A DNA stretch of 64,000 bases from Chryseobacterium lathyri (lineage in GTDB: Bacteria; Bacteroidota; Bacteroidia; Flavobacteriales; Weeksellaceae): assembly GCF_003290185.1 (NCBI RefSeq), contig NZ_QNFY01000003.1, forward strand, positions 124,001-188,000, in the 5' to 3' direction. This document shows, in pieces, positions 36,338-46,600 of this stretch (position 1 is its first letter; every line of letters starts with the position of its first letter). The notes beneath the pieces were generated by a model, which saw nothing but the letters and a program-made list of their open reading frames with translations, was not told the origin of the DNA and made no database searches. The position numbers and the translations under genes are program-made.

Positions 36338-37849
36338 TTAATTTTTGGTGGAAAAAATTTGATTGATTTTCAAAATCATTTCCTTCGCATTATTATTGGT
36401 GGGATCTAATTCTAATGATTTCTGATAATCGCTTTTTGATAATGCATATTCTTTTTTGTTAAAATAAGCTTCGCCTCGACTGTCATAGACATTTCCTGAT
36501 TTTGGAAATTCATTGACATTTAAATCAAAAATCTTAAGCGCTGCGTCTAATTGATTATCTTTTAGAAACTCATAACCAAGTTCATTCAATTCATTTTCGT
36601 TGGAGAAATTGTAGTCATTTGGCTTGTTTTTCTTAAGGTCTTTATATAATGCAATTCCTTTATCAATATTTTTCAAGCATTCTTTTCTGATGGTTAAGCC
36701 AATAGATTCCTTTTGTGGCTCGATAGGGTAGTTTTTCCATTGGTTTAAACTGGCAATACTTAAAAGGATTTCTTCTATCAGTTTAAAATTATTACCATTA
36801 GTCATTACTGCTAAACCGTTTCCATCTTCAACACTTCCAATATAGTAGCATACAAACCCTTCATTCCCTCCGCTGTGTGCAAAATATTTTGTGCCTTTGA
36901 AATCACTTAGAAATACACCGTAATTATTCTCAATTCTCCTTACAGACATTTCTTTGGACAAAATATTATTTGATTTGCCTAATAATGACAATTGTGTTTC
37001 GATGATATATTTTGCCAGATCACTGGGATTGGTCCATAAACCGGCTGCGGCTTTTTCGGGATAAATATGATATTTTCCATTTACCTCTTTTCCGTTATTA
37101 TAAGCCGTTGCAAGTAATAATTCTTTATCTGGAGAGGGAGGCTGATTATAAGAACTTTCATTCATTCCTAATGGCTTCAAAACATTTTTAAACATATAAT
37201 CTTCATACTTTTCTCCTGTTGTATTTTCAAGGATTAACTGTGAAATAGTTGTTCCTCCACCCGAATACTGGAATTTAAGGTTGGGCTCAAACACAGACCG
37301 AACCGCAATAGAATTTGATGGTTTCAGTCCATCAAGAATTTGTATTATTGTAGGGAGTTCTTTTCCTCTTTGATAGCCTCCGAAACCATGAACAGACAAA
37401 CCTGCTTTATGACTTAAGAGGTTTGCAATAGAAATTTTTTTTCCTTTTGAAACCGAATCATATGGGAATTTCCAGCTTTTCAAATAATTATTGATGTCAT
37501 CATCCAAGCTTAATTTTCCTTGTTCAGCCAACTTTAATTGTCCTAAGCTATTAATGGATTTACTGATAGATGCAGCCTGAAATAATGTGTGAACGCTCGC
37601 TGGTCTGTTTTCAGCAACATCTGCATAACCATAAGCTTTAGCCCATTCTACTTTGTAATCTTTAATGACTGCGATGCTTACTGCATTCATATTATAGAAA
37701 GCCATCCTGTCTTTTAAAGTCCATTTCTTAGTTTTCGATTTATCCCAACTGAGCATATTGTCTTCGAATGATTTTATTTTATCCTTTACATTTTGTGCAA
37801 AAATATTCAAGGTTAAAGACAGCATTAGGACTAGATGTAGTTTTTTCAT
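36338..37849 (-). CDS. Secreted serine hydrolase (class C beta-lactamase/PBP-like) with C-terminal TPRs
   Basis: This 503-aa protein has a signal peptide ending IFAQ (residue 19). The beta-lactamase-fold active site has SISK (Ser94, Lys97), Tyr195 in the YSG position, and HSGGNEG (HxG triad) near residue 335. The C-terminal 110 residues form TPR-like helices (ALKIFDLNVNEFPKSGNVYD and DYQKSLELDPTNNNA). The family includes esterases and D-amino peptidases rather than true resistance lactamases. It is convergent with the fructokinase gene across the terminator. Confidence 0.88.
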   Translation of the reverse strand: MKKLHLVLMLSLTLNIFAQNVKDKIKSFEDNMLSWDKSKTKKWTLKDRMAFYNMNAVSIAVIKDYKVEWAKAYGYADVAENRPASVHTLFQAASISKSINSLGQLKLAEQGKLSLDDDINNYLKSWKFPYDSVSKGKKISIANLLSHKAGLSVHGFGGYQRGKELPTIIQILDGLKPSNSIAVRSVFEPNLKFQYSGGGTTISQLILENTTGEKYEDYMFKNVLKPLGMNESSYNQPPSPDKELLLATAYNNGKEVNGKYHIYPEKAAAGLWTNPSDLAKYIIETQLSLLGKSNNILSKEMSVRRIENNYGVFLSDFKGTKYFAHSGGNEGFVCYYIGSVEDGNGLAVMTNGNNFKLIEEILLSIASLNQWKNYPIEPQKESIGLTIRKECLKNIDKGIALYKDLKKNKPNDYNFSNENELNELGYEFLKDNQLDAALKIFDLNVNEFPKSGNVYDSRGEAYFNKKEYALSKSDYQKSLELDPTNNNAKEMILKINQIFSTKN

Positions 37850-38379
37850 TTTTATTCCTGGTTATCTATTTCAATATAAAGACGATCCACAAGTAAGTTT
37901 TATTACATCAATGACTGATTTTTTTAGTATCTTCTGTTTTATTGTTTATTTTTTTTCAATGTTCAACAGCATCTGTTGTCCATTTTCATGATCCGGATTT
38001 AATTCAATAGATTTTTGATACATCGTTGTGAAAAATAATTTTACAAACTGTACTTCAATTTTGATTTTTCATTGACAAGAAGTTCCTTTATACAAACTTT
38101 ATCAAATTTATTGGCTGCAAGTGGGCTATCTCCTGCATTTTCCTTATTTAAATTTTCTACGCCAAGTTTTTTAGGCTTTTGTCCGCAAAACCAAGGCATT
38201 TCTCCATGCTGATAACCGGGCTCTATTCAAATCTTTTATTAACAGCTATAGATAAGATTTTGAAGGTATTAAATGACATTTATTACTTGTAAATTTATGA
38301 TAGTGTACCTCAAATTTTAGAATACTTATCTTTTAGTTTATCGGATAGTTTAAGTAAATTGCAATAAATTATTTAAACG
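37850..38379. other. Intergenic region with decayed coding sequence
   Basis: It holds the promoter regions for the divergent serine hydrolase and Crp/Fnr-type genes plus the remnant listed at 37946-38230. Confidence 0.45.
37946..38230 (-). pseudogene. Degenerate coding remnants including a TPR tail
   Basis: A frame ending at 37946-37948 reads MYQKSIELNPDHENGQQML and closes with LNIEKK, the form of the last TPR helix pair in serine-hydrolase/TPR proteins such as the intact neighbour. Upstream, in another frame ending near 38041, about 60 codons read protein-like (from GYQHGEMPWFCGQKP to NAGDSPLAANKFDKVCIKEL) but lack a start. Together these suggest a frameshifted or partly deleted gene. The upstream part is not assigned to a family. 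Confidence 0.4.
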
Positions 38380-38967
38380 ATGTCTGATTTTCCAGTGTTT
38401 TTCGATTACATAGAAAAAACATCAGGCAAACAGCTTTCAGAAGACGATAAGCATTTGTTGATGGCCCATTTCAAACCCAAAAAACTTCGAAAAAGACAGT
38501 ATTTTTTACAGGAAGGAGATGTATGCAAATACATTGGGTTTATTGTGAAAGGATCTGCCAGAACCTTTGCGACAGATGATAAGGGGCATGAACACATACT
38601 GAAACTATCTGTGGAAAATTGGTGGCTGGCCGATTTTGAAAGCTTTTTTCTGTTGACTCCAAGCCGTTTTAATATTGAAGCACTGGAGCCACTTGAGATA
38701 CTACAGTCAACTCATGCTGAAATTGAACAGTTTCTAAAGCATATTCCCGCCTTTTCAGCGATGACGAATGTAATCAATCAAAATTACGCTATTGCAGCTC
38801 AAAAAAGAATGCTGGCCTCAAATAGCTATACGGCTGAAGAACGTTATGAAGAACTGATCAGAAGTTATCCTCATTTCCTGCAACGGTTTCCGCAGAACAT
38901 GATCGCTTCATACCTGGGTTTATCGCCAGAAACTTTGAGCAGGATAAAGAAAAATTTTTTAAAATAA
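38380..38967 (+). CDS. Crp/Fnr family transcriptional regulator (second)
   Basis: This 195-aa protein has a cNMP-binding-type barrel with FLQEGDVCKYIGFIVKGSART and a helical hinge. The C-terminal helix-turn-helix is FPQNMIASYLGLSPETLSRIKK, ending at the protein terminus, as in short Bacteroidetes Crp-like proteins. No Fnr-type Cys cluster is seen. It precedes the short-chain dehydrogenase at 39453, whose upstream region carries an Fnr-like palindrome. Confidence 0.87.
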   Translation: MSDFPVFFDYIEKTSGKQLSEDDKHLLMAHFKPKKLRKRQYFLQEGDVCKYIGFIVKGSARTFATDDKGHEHILKLSVENWWLADFESFFLLTPSRFNIEALEPLEILQSTHAEIEQFLKHIPAFSAMTNVINQNYAIAAQKRMLASNSYTAEERYEELIRSYPHFLQRFPQNMIASYLGLSPETLSRIKKNFLK

Positions 38968-39452
38968 TTTCTTTTTATGCTAACTGTATAATTCATGACG
39001 AATGTCGACTAATAAAATTAAAGATTATACATCAGCTTTTTCCCTGAAAGAGAATTTTTCATAATAATCAGCTAGGAAGTCCCGTAAAATATAGCAATTC
39101 TCAATTCATCATTGATCAAATCTTATTACTTGGTTTTTCAATTTGTTTTCTCAGCAAATTTCCTACTTTAAAAAATATTTTGCTCGAATAAAAAATAAGA
39201 CTAAAAAGGATTTTATGCCGTTTTGATCTTGACTGGTTTTGTTTCCCGGGTGTTTTTAATAATATTTTAATTTACAGTATTACAATTGGTTATGAGCTTA
39301 TTTTGATTTGGGTCATCAACCTGACTTGACCCATATCAAGCTTACTTAATGATGTATATCAACCAACGCTTCATCACAGGGTTGCATCTTTGTACAAGCT
39401 TCAAAACAAAAATATGAAGAATATTAACAAACAAAAAAAGTAATAAAAAGTA
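38968..39452. other. Regulatory intergenic region upstream of the dehydrogenase gene
   Basis: There are no supported genes. It contains an Fnr-like inverted repeat (39325-39340) and a near-consensus -7 box CATCTTTG at 39386-39393. Confidence 0.5.
39325..39340. promoter_or_regulatory. Fnr/Crp-like operator upstream of the dehydrogenase gene
   Basis: CTTGA-CCCATA-TCAAG contains the TTGAnnnnnnTCAA spacing of Crp/Fnr sites. It is centred about 65 bases upstream of the start expected from the -7 box at 39386, a class I activator position. A Crp/Fnr-type gene lies immediately upstream. The pairing is inference. Confidence 0.45.
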
Positions 39453-40211
39453 ATGAGTAAATTAAAAAATAAAGTAGCAGTAGTAACTGGTGCAGCAAAA
39501 GGAATAGGTGCTTCAATCGCAAAGCACTTTGCCCATGAAGGTGCAAAGGTCGTTGTAAATTATGCTTCAAGCAAAGAAGCAGCGGATAGTGTAGTAAAGG
39601 AGATAACAGATCATGGAGGCATAGCCATTGCAGTACAGGCCGATGTATCTAATGAAGCTGATGTGAACAGGTTGTTTGAAGAAACTAAAAAAACTTTCGG
39701 AACCTTAGATATTTTGGTAAACAACGCGGTGTTTCAACAATTTTTACCTATCGAACAGGTATCGGCAGAAGCTTTTCATAAGCATTTCAACGTCAATGTT
39801 TTGGGTTCTGTATTGACTATCCAAGCATCGTTAAAGCTGTTTGGAGATAAAGGTGGCAATATCATTAATGTCAGTTCGGGTGCAAGCAAATCGCCGATGG
39901 CGGGAGTATCGTTATACTCTTCAACAAAAGCAGCATTAGATGCGATAACGATTTCTTTGTCGAAAGAACTGGGTGTAAAAAACGTTCGTATTAATTCTAT
40001 TTTGCCAGGCGCTACAGAAACAGAAGGTGCCATTAGTGCTGGTGTTACCAAAGGCAGTGATTATGAAAAAATGTTTGTTGCCAATACACCACTTGGCCGT
40101 AGAGGTCAGCCGGAAGATATTGCGAAAGCTGCCGTATTTTTGGCTTCTGATGATGCAGCCTGGATTACAGGAGAGCAAATAAGCGTTTCCGGTGGTATGT
40201 TTGGTTTTTAA
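39453..40211 (+). CDS. Short-chain dehydrogenase/reductase (SDR)
   Basis: This 252-aa classical SDR has TGAAKGIGAS as the cofactor site, NNAVF in the NNAG position, active-site Ser in INVSSGAS and YSSTKAALD (YxxxK). The C-terminus is WITGEQISVSGGMFGF. After the first strand, NYASSKEAA suggests preference for NADP(H). The substrate is unknown; relatives are often annotated 3-oxoacyl-ACP or glucose dehydrogenases. It is followed by repeat copy B with a terminator hairpin. Confidence 0.9.
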   Translation: MSKLKNKVAVVTGAAKGIGASIAKHFAHEGAKVVVNYASSKEAADSVVKEITDHGGIAIAVQADVSNEADVNRLFEETKKTFGTLDILVNNAVFQQFLPIEQVSAEAFHKHFNVNVLGSVLTIQASLKLFGDKGGNIINVSSGASKSPMAGVSLYSSTKAALDAITISLSKELGVKNVRINSILPGATETEGAISAGVTKGSDYEKMFVANTPLGRRGQPEDIAKAAVFLASDDAAWITGEQISVSGGMFGF

Positions 40212-40254
40212 AAACATTGAAAGAACTGAAGATATGGGTATGTTATTGCATAGC

Positions 40255-40400
40255 AAATAGTATTATCGAAATAAATAAAAATGGCGCCACTTGTCTTAAT
40301 AAGTAGCGCCATTTGGCTTTTAGTGACCAAGATGAGCGTATCTTCAAACACTTTTATCCATGATTTGGTTCGTTTGATCCAAATAAAATAAGAATTACAA
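40255..40400 (+). repeat. Terminator-bearing repeat, copy B
   Basis: The first 72 bases (from AAATAGT to TTTTAGTGA) are nearly identical to copy C at 47551-47621. The tail to 40400 aligns with the tail of copy A. It follows the SDR gene by 44 bases. Confidence 0.65.
40279..40314 (+). terminator. Hairpin terminator after the SDR gene
   Basis: AAATGGCGCCACTT and AAGTAGCGCCATTT pair over 14 bases with one mismatch around an 8-base loop. The sequence GGCTTTT follows. Confidence 0.7.
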
Positions 40401-40541
40401 AGCTTTTTTATCCAGTAATTTCTATTTAACTCAATTCAAGTAAATAGGTATTTACAGGGAATATAGAGCTTTATTTTGACACACTTTTTAGATATTTGAA
40501 TTTAATAAGACGAACAAAAATACCGATAAGTATAATTAAAA

Positions 40542-40554
40542 TGAACAACGTTCA
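40542..40554. promoter_or_regulatory. TetR operator upstream of tetR
   Basis: TGAAC-AAC-GTTCA is an inverted repeat 12 bases before the -7 box. It matches the site upstream of the efflux operon at 41227-41239 in all but one base. Confidence 0.65.
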
Positions 40555-40565
40555 AAAAATAATTA

Positions 40566-40573
40566 TATCTTTG
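40566..40573 (+). promoter_or_regulatory. -7 promoter box of the tetR gene
   Basis: TATCTTTG fits TAnnTTTG and lies 18 bases before the ATG at 40591. The TetR operator sits just upstream, where bound repressor would block polymerase. Confidence 0.6.
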
Positions 40574-40590
40574 CATAATAAAATTATTTT

Positions 40591-41208
40591 ATGAGCATAA
40601 GTGAAAGAAAACAAAAAGAAAAGGAAGCTTTAAGATTACTCATTCTTAATGGTGCAAAAAGACTTTTTGTGGAAAAAGGAATAGAATATACCACCATTAG
40701 AAATATTGCTGATGAAATAAATTACAGTGTAGGTACCGTTTATGTTTATTTTAAAGATAAGAATGCTATTTTTCATGATCTGCATTCCATAGGATTTCAG
40801 GAGCTGGGGGGATACTTCAGAGATTTAATCAGTGAAGAAGATCCGTTATTGAGGCTTCGAAAAATGGGATTTGTCTACATGAAGTTTGCGATGGAAAATT
40901 CTGAGATGTATGATCTTATGTTCAACCTGAGAGCACCAATGGATTATCTTGAAACACAGAAAAATCAGCTGTGGTCAGAAGGAAATGAAACTTTTGGGTA
41001 TGTTAAAAAGACGGTGGAAGATTGTATGCAAGAAGGTCATTTTAAGGAGCATAACTCAGAAGCATTATCTTTTTTGATCTGGAGCCTTGTGCACGGTATG
41101 TGCTGTCTGGAAATTCGTCAGAGAACAAAAGGAGTGAAGTTCAGCAGTCCGGACACCATTATGGCTGAAGGGTATAACGAATTTTTGAAAATGCTGGAAA
41201 AGCTATAA
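40591..41208 (+). CDS. TetR/AcrR family repressor of the efflux operon
   Basis: This 205-aa protein has an N-terminal helix-turn-helix (about 12-58) with FVEKGIEYTTIRNIADEINYSVGTVYVYFKDKNAIF, the TetR signature, and a helical ligand-binding C-terminal domain. It is followed by tolC, adaptor, RND pump and SDR genes. The same palindrome occurs before its own gene and before tolC. It should therefore repress both itself and the pump until an inducer binds. Confidence 0.9.
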   Translation: MSISERKQKEKEALRLLILNGAKRLFVEKGIEYTTIRNIADEINYSVGTVYVYFKDKNAIFHDLHSIGFQELGGYFRDLISEEDPLLRLRKMGFVYMKFAMENSEMYDLMFNLRAPMDYLETQKNQLWSEGNETFGYVKKTVEDCMQEGHFKEHNSEALSFLIWSLVHGMCCLEIRQRTKGVKFSSPDTIMAEGYNEFLKMLEKL

Positions 41209-41226
41209 ATTTTTTTGTCTAAAAAA

Positions 41227-41239
41227 TGAACAATGTTCA
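41227..41239. promoter_or_regulatory. TetR operator upstream of the efflux operon
   Basis: TGAAC-AAT-GTTCA is an inverted repeat 21 bases before the tolC-like ATG. It is the partner of the site at 40542-40554. Confidence 0.65.
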
Positions 41240-41260
41240 AATTATAAACAATGTATTTAA

Positions 41261-42595
41261 ATGAAAAAACTGTCAATGTTATTACTGATTTGTTTAGGAT
41301 GCATCACATATTCCCAAACTAACCTTGATCGATACATCGAAATCGGTCTTGAAAATAATGAAGTTATCAAACAAAGAAATTTTGATGTCAATAAAAGCCT
41401 GTATGCTTTACAGGAAGCTAAGTCACTGTTTTCACCTTCGGTCGCAGTAGTAGCCAATTACACGATTGCTGACGGCGGAAGAACGATTGATATTCCCATC
41501 GGAGATATGATGAATCCTGTGTACAGCACCTTGAATCAGATCACCAATTCCAACACTTTTCCAACGCTGGAGAATCAGTCGGTGCTGATTAATCCTAATA
41601 ATTTCTATGACATAAAGCTTCATACGACAATGCCGCTTTTGAATTATGAGATTATTTACAACAAAAAGATTAAAACACAGCAAGTGGGTTTACAAAAAAT
41701 TGAACTGGAAATTTACCGGCGCGAATTGGTAAAGGATATCAAGATTGCATACTATAAATATTTGCAATCTTTAGAAGGTATCAGAATTTATCAGAATGCT
41801 TTATCGATGGTGAAGGAAAATCAGAGAGTGAACAGAGCGCTTTTTAAGAATGACAAAATCAATCGTACAGCAGTACTGAGAAGTGATAATGAAGTAACAA
41901 GAATTCAGGCTAATCTCGAAACCGCCATCAATACAAGCAAAAATGCCCAGGCTTACTTTAATTTTCTGTTGAATCAGAAGCTGGATACTGAGATTGAAAC
42001 CGATGAAATTATAGAAATTCCGACAGAATTGCTTTCGGAAAATACAGAAAACAGGGAAGAATTGCAAAAGCTGAATCAGGCTAAAGAGATCAACGAAAAT
42101 GTGTATCAGCTGACAAGATCCAATTGGTTTCCAAAACTAAGCGGCTTCGCAGATCTCGGTTTTCAGGATTTTGATTTCAGGGTTGATAAGACTTCACGCT
42201 ATTATTTTGCAGGTCTGAGCCTGGAATGGAATATTTTTTCCGGTAATAAAAATAAGTACAAACTGAAACAGGTAGATGAAGAAAGTAAAAAATTAGATTC
42301 TCAGATCAATAATGCCAAACAGCAGTTGCTACTTCAGTTTCAGGTTTCTCAAAATAATTTAAAATCTGCTTTGGAACAGTATGAATCTGACAGTAAACAG
42401 AAAGAGACCGCTACAAAATACAATGATGATGTCACCAAATTATACAAAGAAGGCTTAGCGATCTATATCGAATTACTGGATGCCCAAAATCAGGTCGTCA
42501 ACACACAGCTTAATACCAACATTGCCCTTTACAATTCATGGATTGCCTTCGCAGAGCTGGAAAGAGCCAATGCCACTTTCAATCTTAATCAATAA
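41261..42595 (+). CDS. TolC-family outer-membrane efflux channel
   Basis: This 444-aa protein has a signal peptide ending ITYSQ (residue 20). Two outer-membrane-efflux repeats follow, with long coiled-coil helices (LQEAKSLFSPSVAVVANYT and ALEQYESDSKQKETATKYND). The ending YIELLDAQNQVVNTQLNTN is characteristic of TolC proteins. It would form the exit duct of the pump encoded downstream. The adaptor starts 17 bases after its stop. Confidence 0.9.
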   Translation: MKKLSMLLLICLGCITYSQTNLDRYIEIGLENNEVIKQRNFDVNKSLYALQEAKSLFSPSVAVVANYTIADGGRTIDIPIGDMMNPVYSTLNQITNSNTFPTLENQSVLINPNNFYDIKLHTTMPLLNYEIIYNKKIKTQQVGLQKIELEIYRRELVKDIKIAYYKYLQSLEGIRIYQNALSMVKENQRVNRALFKNDKINRTAVLRSDNEVTRIQANLETAINTSKNAQAYFNFLLNQKLDTEIETDEIIEIPTELLSENTENREELQKLNQAKEINENVYQLTRSNWFPKLSGFADLGFQDFDFRVDKTSRYYFAGLSLEWNIFSGNKNKYKLKQVDEESKKLDSQINNAKQQLLLQFQVSQNNLKSALEQYESDSKQKETATKYNDDVTKLYKEGLAIYIELLDAQNQVVNTQLNTNIALYNSWIAFAELERANATFNLNQ

Positions 42596-42611
42596 AATCA
42601 ACACAGTTATT

Positions 42612-43655
42612 ATGAATAAAACCATAACCATATCCCTGCTTTCAATCTTGCTGACAGCTTCCTGCAAAGAAGAAAAAAAAGAGTCAAAACCATTTGAAAC
42701 AGCTGATATAATTGCCGTAAAAACAGCGTCTGTAGGATCATTGGCTCTTGCTTCAAACATTAATGCCTCCGGTCTGGTAACCACAGAAAATGAAACCACC
42801 TATTCCTTTAAAATTGGAGGAGTCGTGAATGGAGTTTTTGTGGAGGAAGGACAGTTTTTCAGAAAAGGTCAGCTACTGGCCACTTTGGACGAGACAGAGA
42901 TTCGTTCAGGCCTCAATCAGTCGGATTTAAATGTGCAGAAATACGAACGTGATTACAGACGCGCCACCAACTTATATAAAGACAGCGTGTATACCTTGGA
43001 GCAGGTTCAGAACACCAAGACCGGACTGGATATCGCCCGTAAACAGAAAGATGCGGTTGCATTCAATGCCAGATATGCGAAAATTTATGCAGCCGCGGAC
43101 GGTTTCGTTTCCCAAAAAGTGGCCGGTAAAGGTGAGATTGTAGGACCAGGCTCACCGGTTCTCATGATTAATGAAACTTCCAACAATAATAATTATCTAT
43201 TGAAAGTAGGACTTACCGATACCGAATGGGCTTCTGTAAAGATCGGCCAAAAAGCAGTGGTTACATTGGATGGCTATCCCGGTAAAAGTTTCGATGCCTT
43301 TATTTTCAGGAAGTCGCAGGCAGCTGATATGGCGCTTGGCTCTTTTCAGGTGGAGCTTAAACTGACGATGAATGACAGCAAGCCCGCAGTAGGAATGTTC
43401 GGGAAAGCTGAGATTAAGACTGATCATTCGGAAGATTTTATAATGGTTCCCTACAATTCCTTAATTGAAGCTGACGGGAACAAAGCTTTCGTTTTTGTGG
43501 TAGAAAATAACAAAGTAAAGAAAAGACCTATTACGATTGCCAGATTTGAAAATGATAAAGTGTTTGTAAAGGACGGACTTCAAAAGAACAATAAAATCGT
43601 GATCTCCAACAGTGCTTATCTGAATGAGCAATCAATCATTAAAATTATTAATTAA
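42612..43655 (+). CDS. RND efflux periplasmic adaptor (membrane fusion lipoprotein)
   Basis: The start at 42612 is chosen because MNKTITISLLSILLTASC is a lipoprotein signal (Cys18). Longer in-frame readings would run into tolC. The 347-aa protein has a lipoyl-like half-motif (GGVVNGVFVEEGQFFRKGQLLATLDETE), a coiled hairpin and a second lipoyl half (AAADGFVSQKVAGKGEIVGPG), then beta-barrel and membrane-proximal domains. It bridges the RND pump and the TolC-like channel. Only 6 bases separate it from the pump gene. Confidence 0.9.
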   Translation: MNKTITISLLSILLTASCKEEKKESKPFETADIIAVKTASVGSLALASNINASGLVTTENETTYSFKIGGVVNGVFVEEGQFFRKGQLLATLDETEIRSGLNQSDLNVQKYERDYRRATNLYKDSVYTLEQVQNTKTGLDIARKQKDAVAFNARYAKIYAAADGFVSQKVAGKGEIVGPGSPVLMINETSNNNNYLLKVGLTDTEWASVKIGQKAVVTLDGYPGKSFDAFIFRKSQAADMALGSFQVELKLTMNDSKPAVGMFGKAEIKTDHSEDFIMVPYNSLIEADGNKAFVFVVENNKVKKRPITIARFENDKVFVKDGLQKNNKIVISNSAYLNEQSIIKIIN

Positions 43656-43661
43656 GAAACG

Positions 43662-46600
43662 ATGAAGATTACAAATTTTGCCGTTAAAAATTATCAGTTT
43701 ACGCTGATCATATTTCTTCTTGTTGCGGTGGTCGGTTTCTTAACGCTCTTCACAATGCCAAGATCCGAAGATCCATCCACGCATCCGCCACAATATCTGA
43801 TCACCGTGATTTATCCCGGAACAAGCCCGAAAGATATGGAAGAACAGGTGGTAAAGCCCATCGAAAATAAAATCTACGGGCTGGAAAATATTGATAAAAT
43901 ACTGACGACTGTAGAAGACGGCGTTGCCGCTTTTCAGGTTAAATTTAAATATGGTGTTGATGTCGATAATAAGTATCAGGAAATTTCAACTGAGATTAAT
44001 GCCTTAAAAAACAGTGAGCTTCCGAAAGATATTTATCAGATCAAAACAGAAAAGATATCATCTTCTGATGTGAAAATTCTGCAGGTTGCCCTGGTTTCTG
44101 AGAGTGCTTCCGAGAAAAAACTTCGAGATGAGGCAGATAAGCTTAAAACAAAACTTGAAAAGATCACGAATCTTAAAAATGTCATCTACTCAGGAATGCC
44201 AGAGCAGGAGATTAGGGTTGATCTTAAACTGGATAAGCTTGCACAACTCAGAATACCCTTAAATGTTGTGATGGGAAGTTTGCAGAGTGAGGCAGCCGAT
44301 ATCCCCGGAGGAAGTATCGATATGGGAACCAAGGTGTTCAATGTTAAAACCAGCGGTAAATTCAAAAATGAGCAGGATGTTGCCAATACCGTCATTTATA
44401 ATGCCAATGGTAAGATTGTCTATATGAAAGACGTTGCCGAGGTTGGTTACAAATCGCAGACCGTTGACCATATCACCCGAATCAACGGCCATCGTTGCAT
44501 TCTTGTAAGTGCCGGAATGAAGGATAATGTGAATATTACCGATGTTCAGAAACAATTTGCTCCTATTTTGGAAGAATTCTCAAAAGATCTTCCTGAAAAT
44601 ATTAAGTTGATCAAAAACTTCGACCAGGCTGATATGGTTTCCCAGCGTCTGGGGCATTTAGGTTTTGACTTCGGATTGGCCATTGTTTTGGTTATCATTA
44701 CATTGCTGCCTTTAGGCTCAAGAGCATCTGTTATTGTAATGATTTCAATTCCGCTTTCGTTGGCATTAGGTTTAATTGCGATGAATGCACTAGGATTTTC
44801 ACTGAATCAGTTGAGCATTGTGGGGTTGGTTGTAGCATTGGGATTATTGGTTGATGACAGTATTGTGGTTGTGGAAAATATAGAGCGCTGGTTACGTGAA
44901 GGGCATTCTAAAAAAGATGCGGTTCTTAAAGGAACCAAACAGATCGGTTTGGCGGTTGTAGGATGTACGGCAACATTGATCATTGCATTTTTACCATTGG
45001 CATTCCTTCCTGATATCGCCGGGGAATTCATACGGAGCCTTCCGGTAGCTGTAATTACGAGTGTTCTGGCGTCCATGCTGGTTGCGCTAACCCTTGTTCC
45101 ATTTTTAGGCAGCCGATTCCTGAAGACCCACGACCACGAAGGTGGAAATATTTTCCTACAGTATCTTCAGAAATTTCTGACCAACAGTTACAAAGGAATT
45201 ATGCCGAAAGCCTTGAAATATCCCAAAATAACAATCGGAATTTCAATTGCATTAAGTGTTTTGGCATTTGGATTATTCAGTTTAACAGGTTTTAAATTAT
45301 TCCCGACTTCAGAAAAACCGATGTTTCTGATCAATATCAAAACACCGCTTCAGTCTAATATTTCAGAGAGTGACCGTGTTGCCAGGATTGTTGAATCAGA
45401 ATTAAAAAAGCATCAAGAAATAACCTTTTACACTTCCAATGTAGGAAAAGGGAATCCACAGATTTACTACAATGTGCATCCACAGGACAGAAAACCTGAT
45501 TTTGCGCAGATCTTTGTGCAGCTGGATGACGAAGCAAAACCTGAAACGAAAACAGCGCTGATTGAAACTTTAAGGGAAAAATTCAAAACAATGCCTTACG
45601 CCAAAGTTGAGGTAAAAGATTTTGAACAGGGAACTCCGATTGAAGCCAATATTGTCGTGCGCTTATTCGGAGAAGATCCTGCTGTTTTGAGACAACTTTC
45701 TTCTCAGGTAGAAAATATTTTGAGAAAGCAAGAAGGAACGGTGTACATCAACAATGAACTAAACACCTACAAAACCGATGTTAAAGTAAAAATCAACAAG
45801 GAAAAAGCGAGAACTCTAGGAGTGATGACGAGTGAGGTGGATAAAGTCATTCGTCTTGCCGTAGCCGGATTGCCGGTGGGAGACTACATCGACGACCGCG
45901 GCGATGCAAGAGCAGTAACGCTGACTCTACCAAGAGAAAAATTTTCTAATCTGGACGCTCTGAAGAGTCTGTATGTCAATAATGTGCAAGGGGTACCAAT
46001 TGCGCTCAATGAGATTGCTGCCGTTTCATTTGAAACATCTCCTACGGCAATCAACCATTTCAATAAATCAAGATTTGCAAAAGTTTCGGCGATGTCTGGA
46101 AAAGGATATTATGCCAATGATTTATTGGTTGACATTATTCCTCAATTGGATCAGCTGAAAATGCCAAAAGGCTATTACTATAAACTGTCGGGAGAAAAAG
46201 AATCAGAAGGCGATGCATTAGGAGGAAATTTCATTTCTGTCATTATCTTAAGCACTTTTCTTTTCATTGCAGTGCTGTTGCTTCAGTTCAAAACTTTTAA
46301 AGGAATTATCATTGTATTGTCGATTATTCCATTGGGGATTTTGGGCGGTGTCATTTTGTTACTGATTGATGGAAGCCCGATGTCATTAGTGGCAATTATC
46401 GGATTTATCGGACTGTCCGGAATTCAGGTTAAAAATTCTCTGTTGTTGGTGGATTTTACCAACCAGTTGAGATTGGAAGGCCATTCGATTGATGAGGCCA
46501 TTGCTATTGCGGGTGAAACGCGTTTTCTTCCTGTAGTTTTAACTTCCATCACGGCGATCTGCGGTTTAATTCCTTTGGCTTTAAACTCCAATCCTTTGAT

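Noticed and set aside
36338-37849. Beta-lactam resistance gene
   Set aside because: The SxxK and HxG motifs and the C-terminal TPR domain fit the broad serine hydrolase/esterase group; nothing points to a resistance enzyme.
42480-42611. Longer N-terminus for the RND adaptor
   Set aside because: The extra residues overlap tolC in another frame, and the lipoprotein signal begins at 42612.
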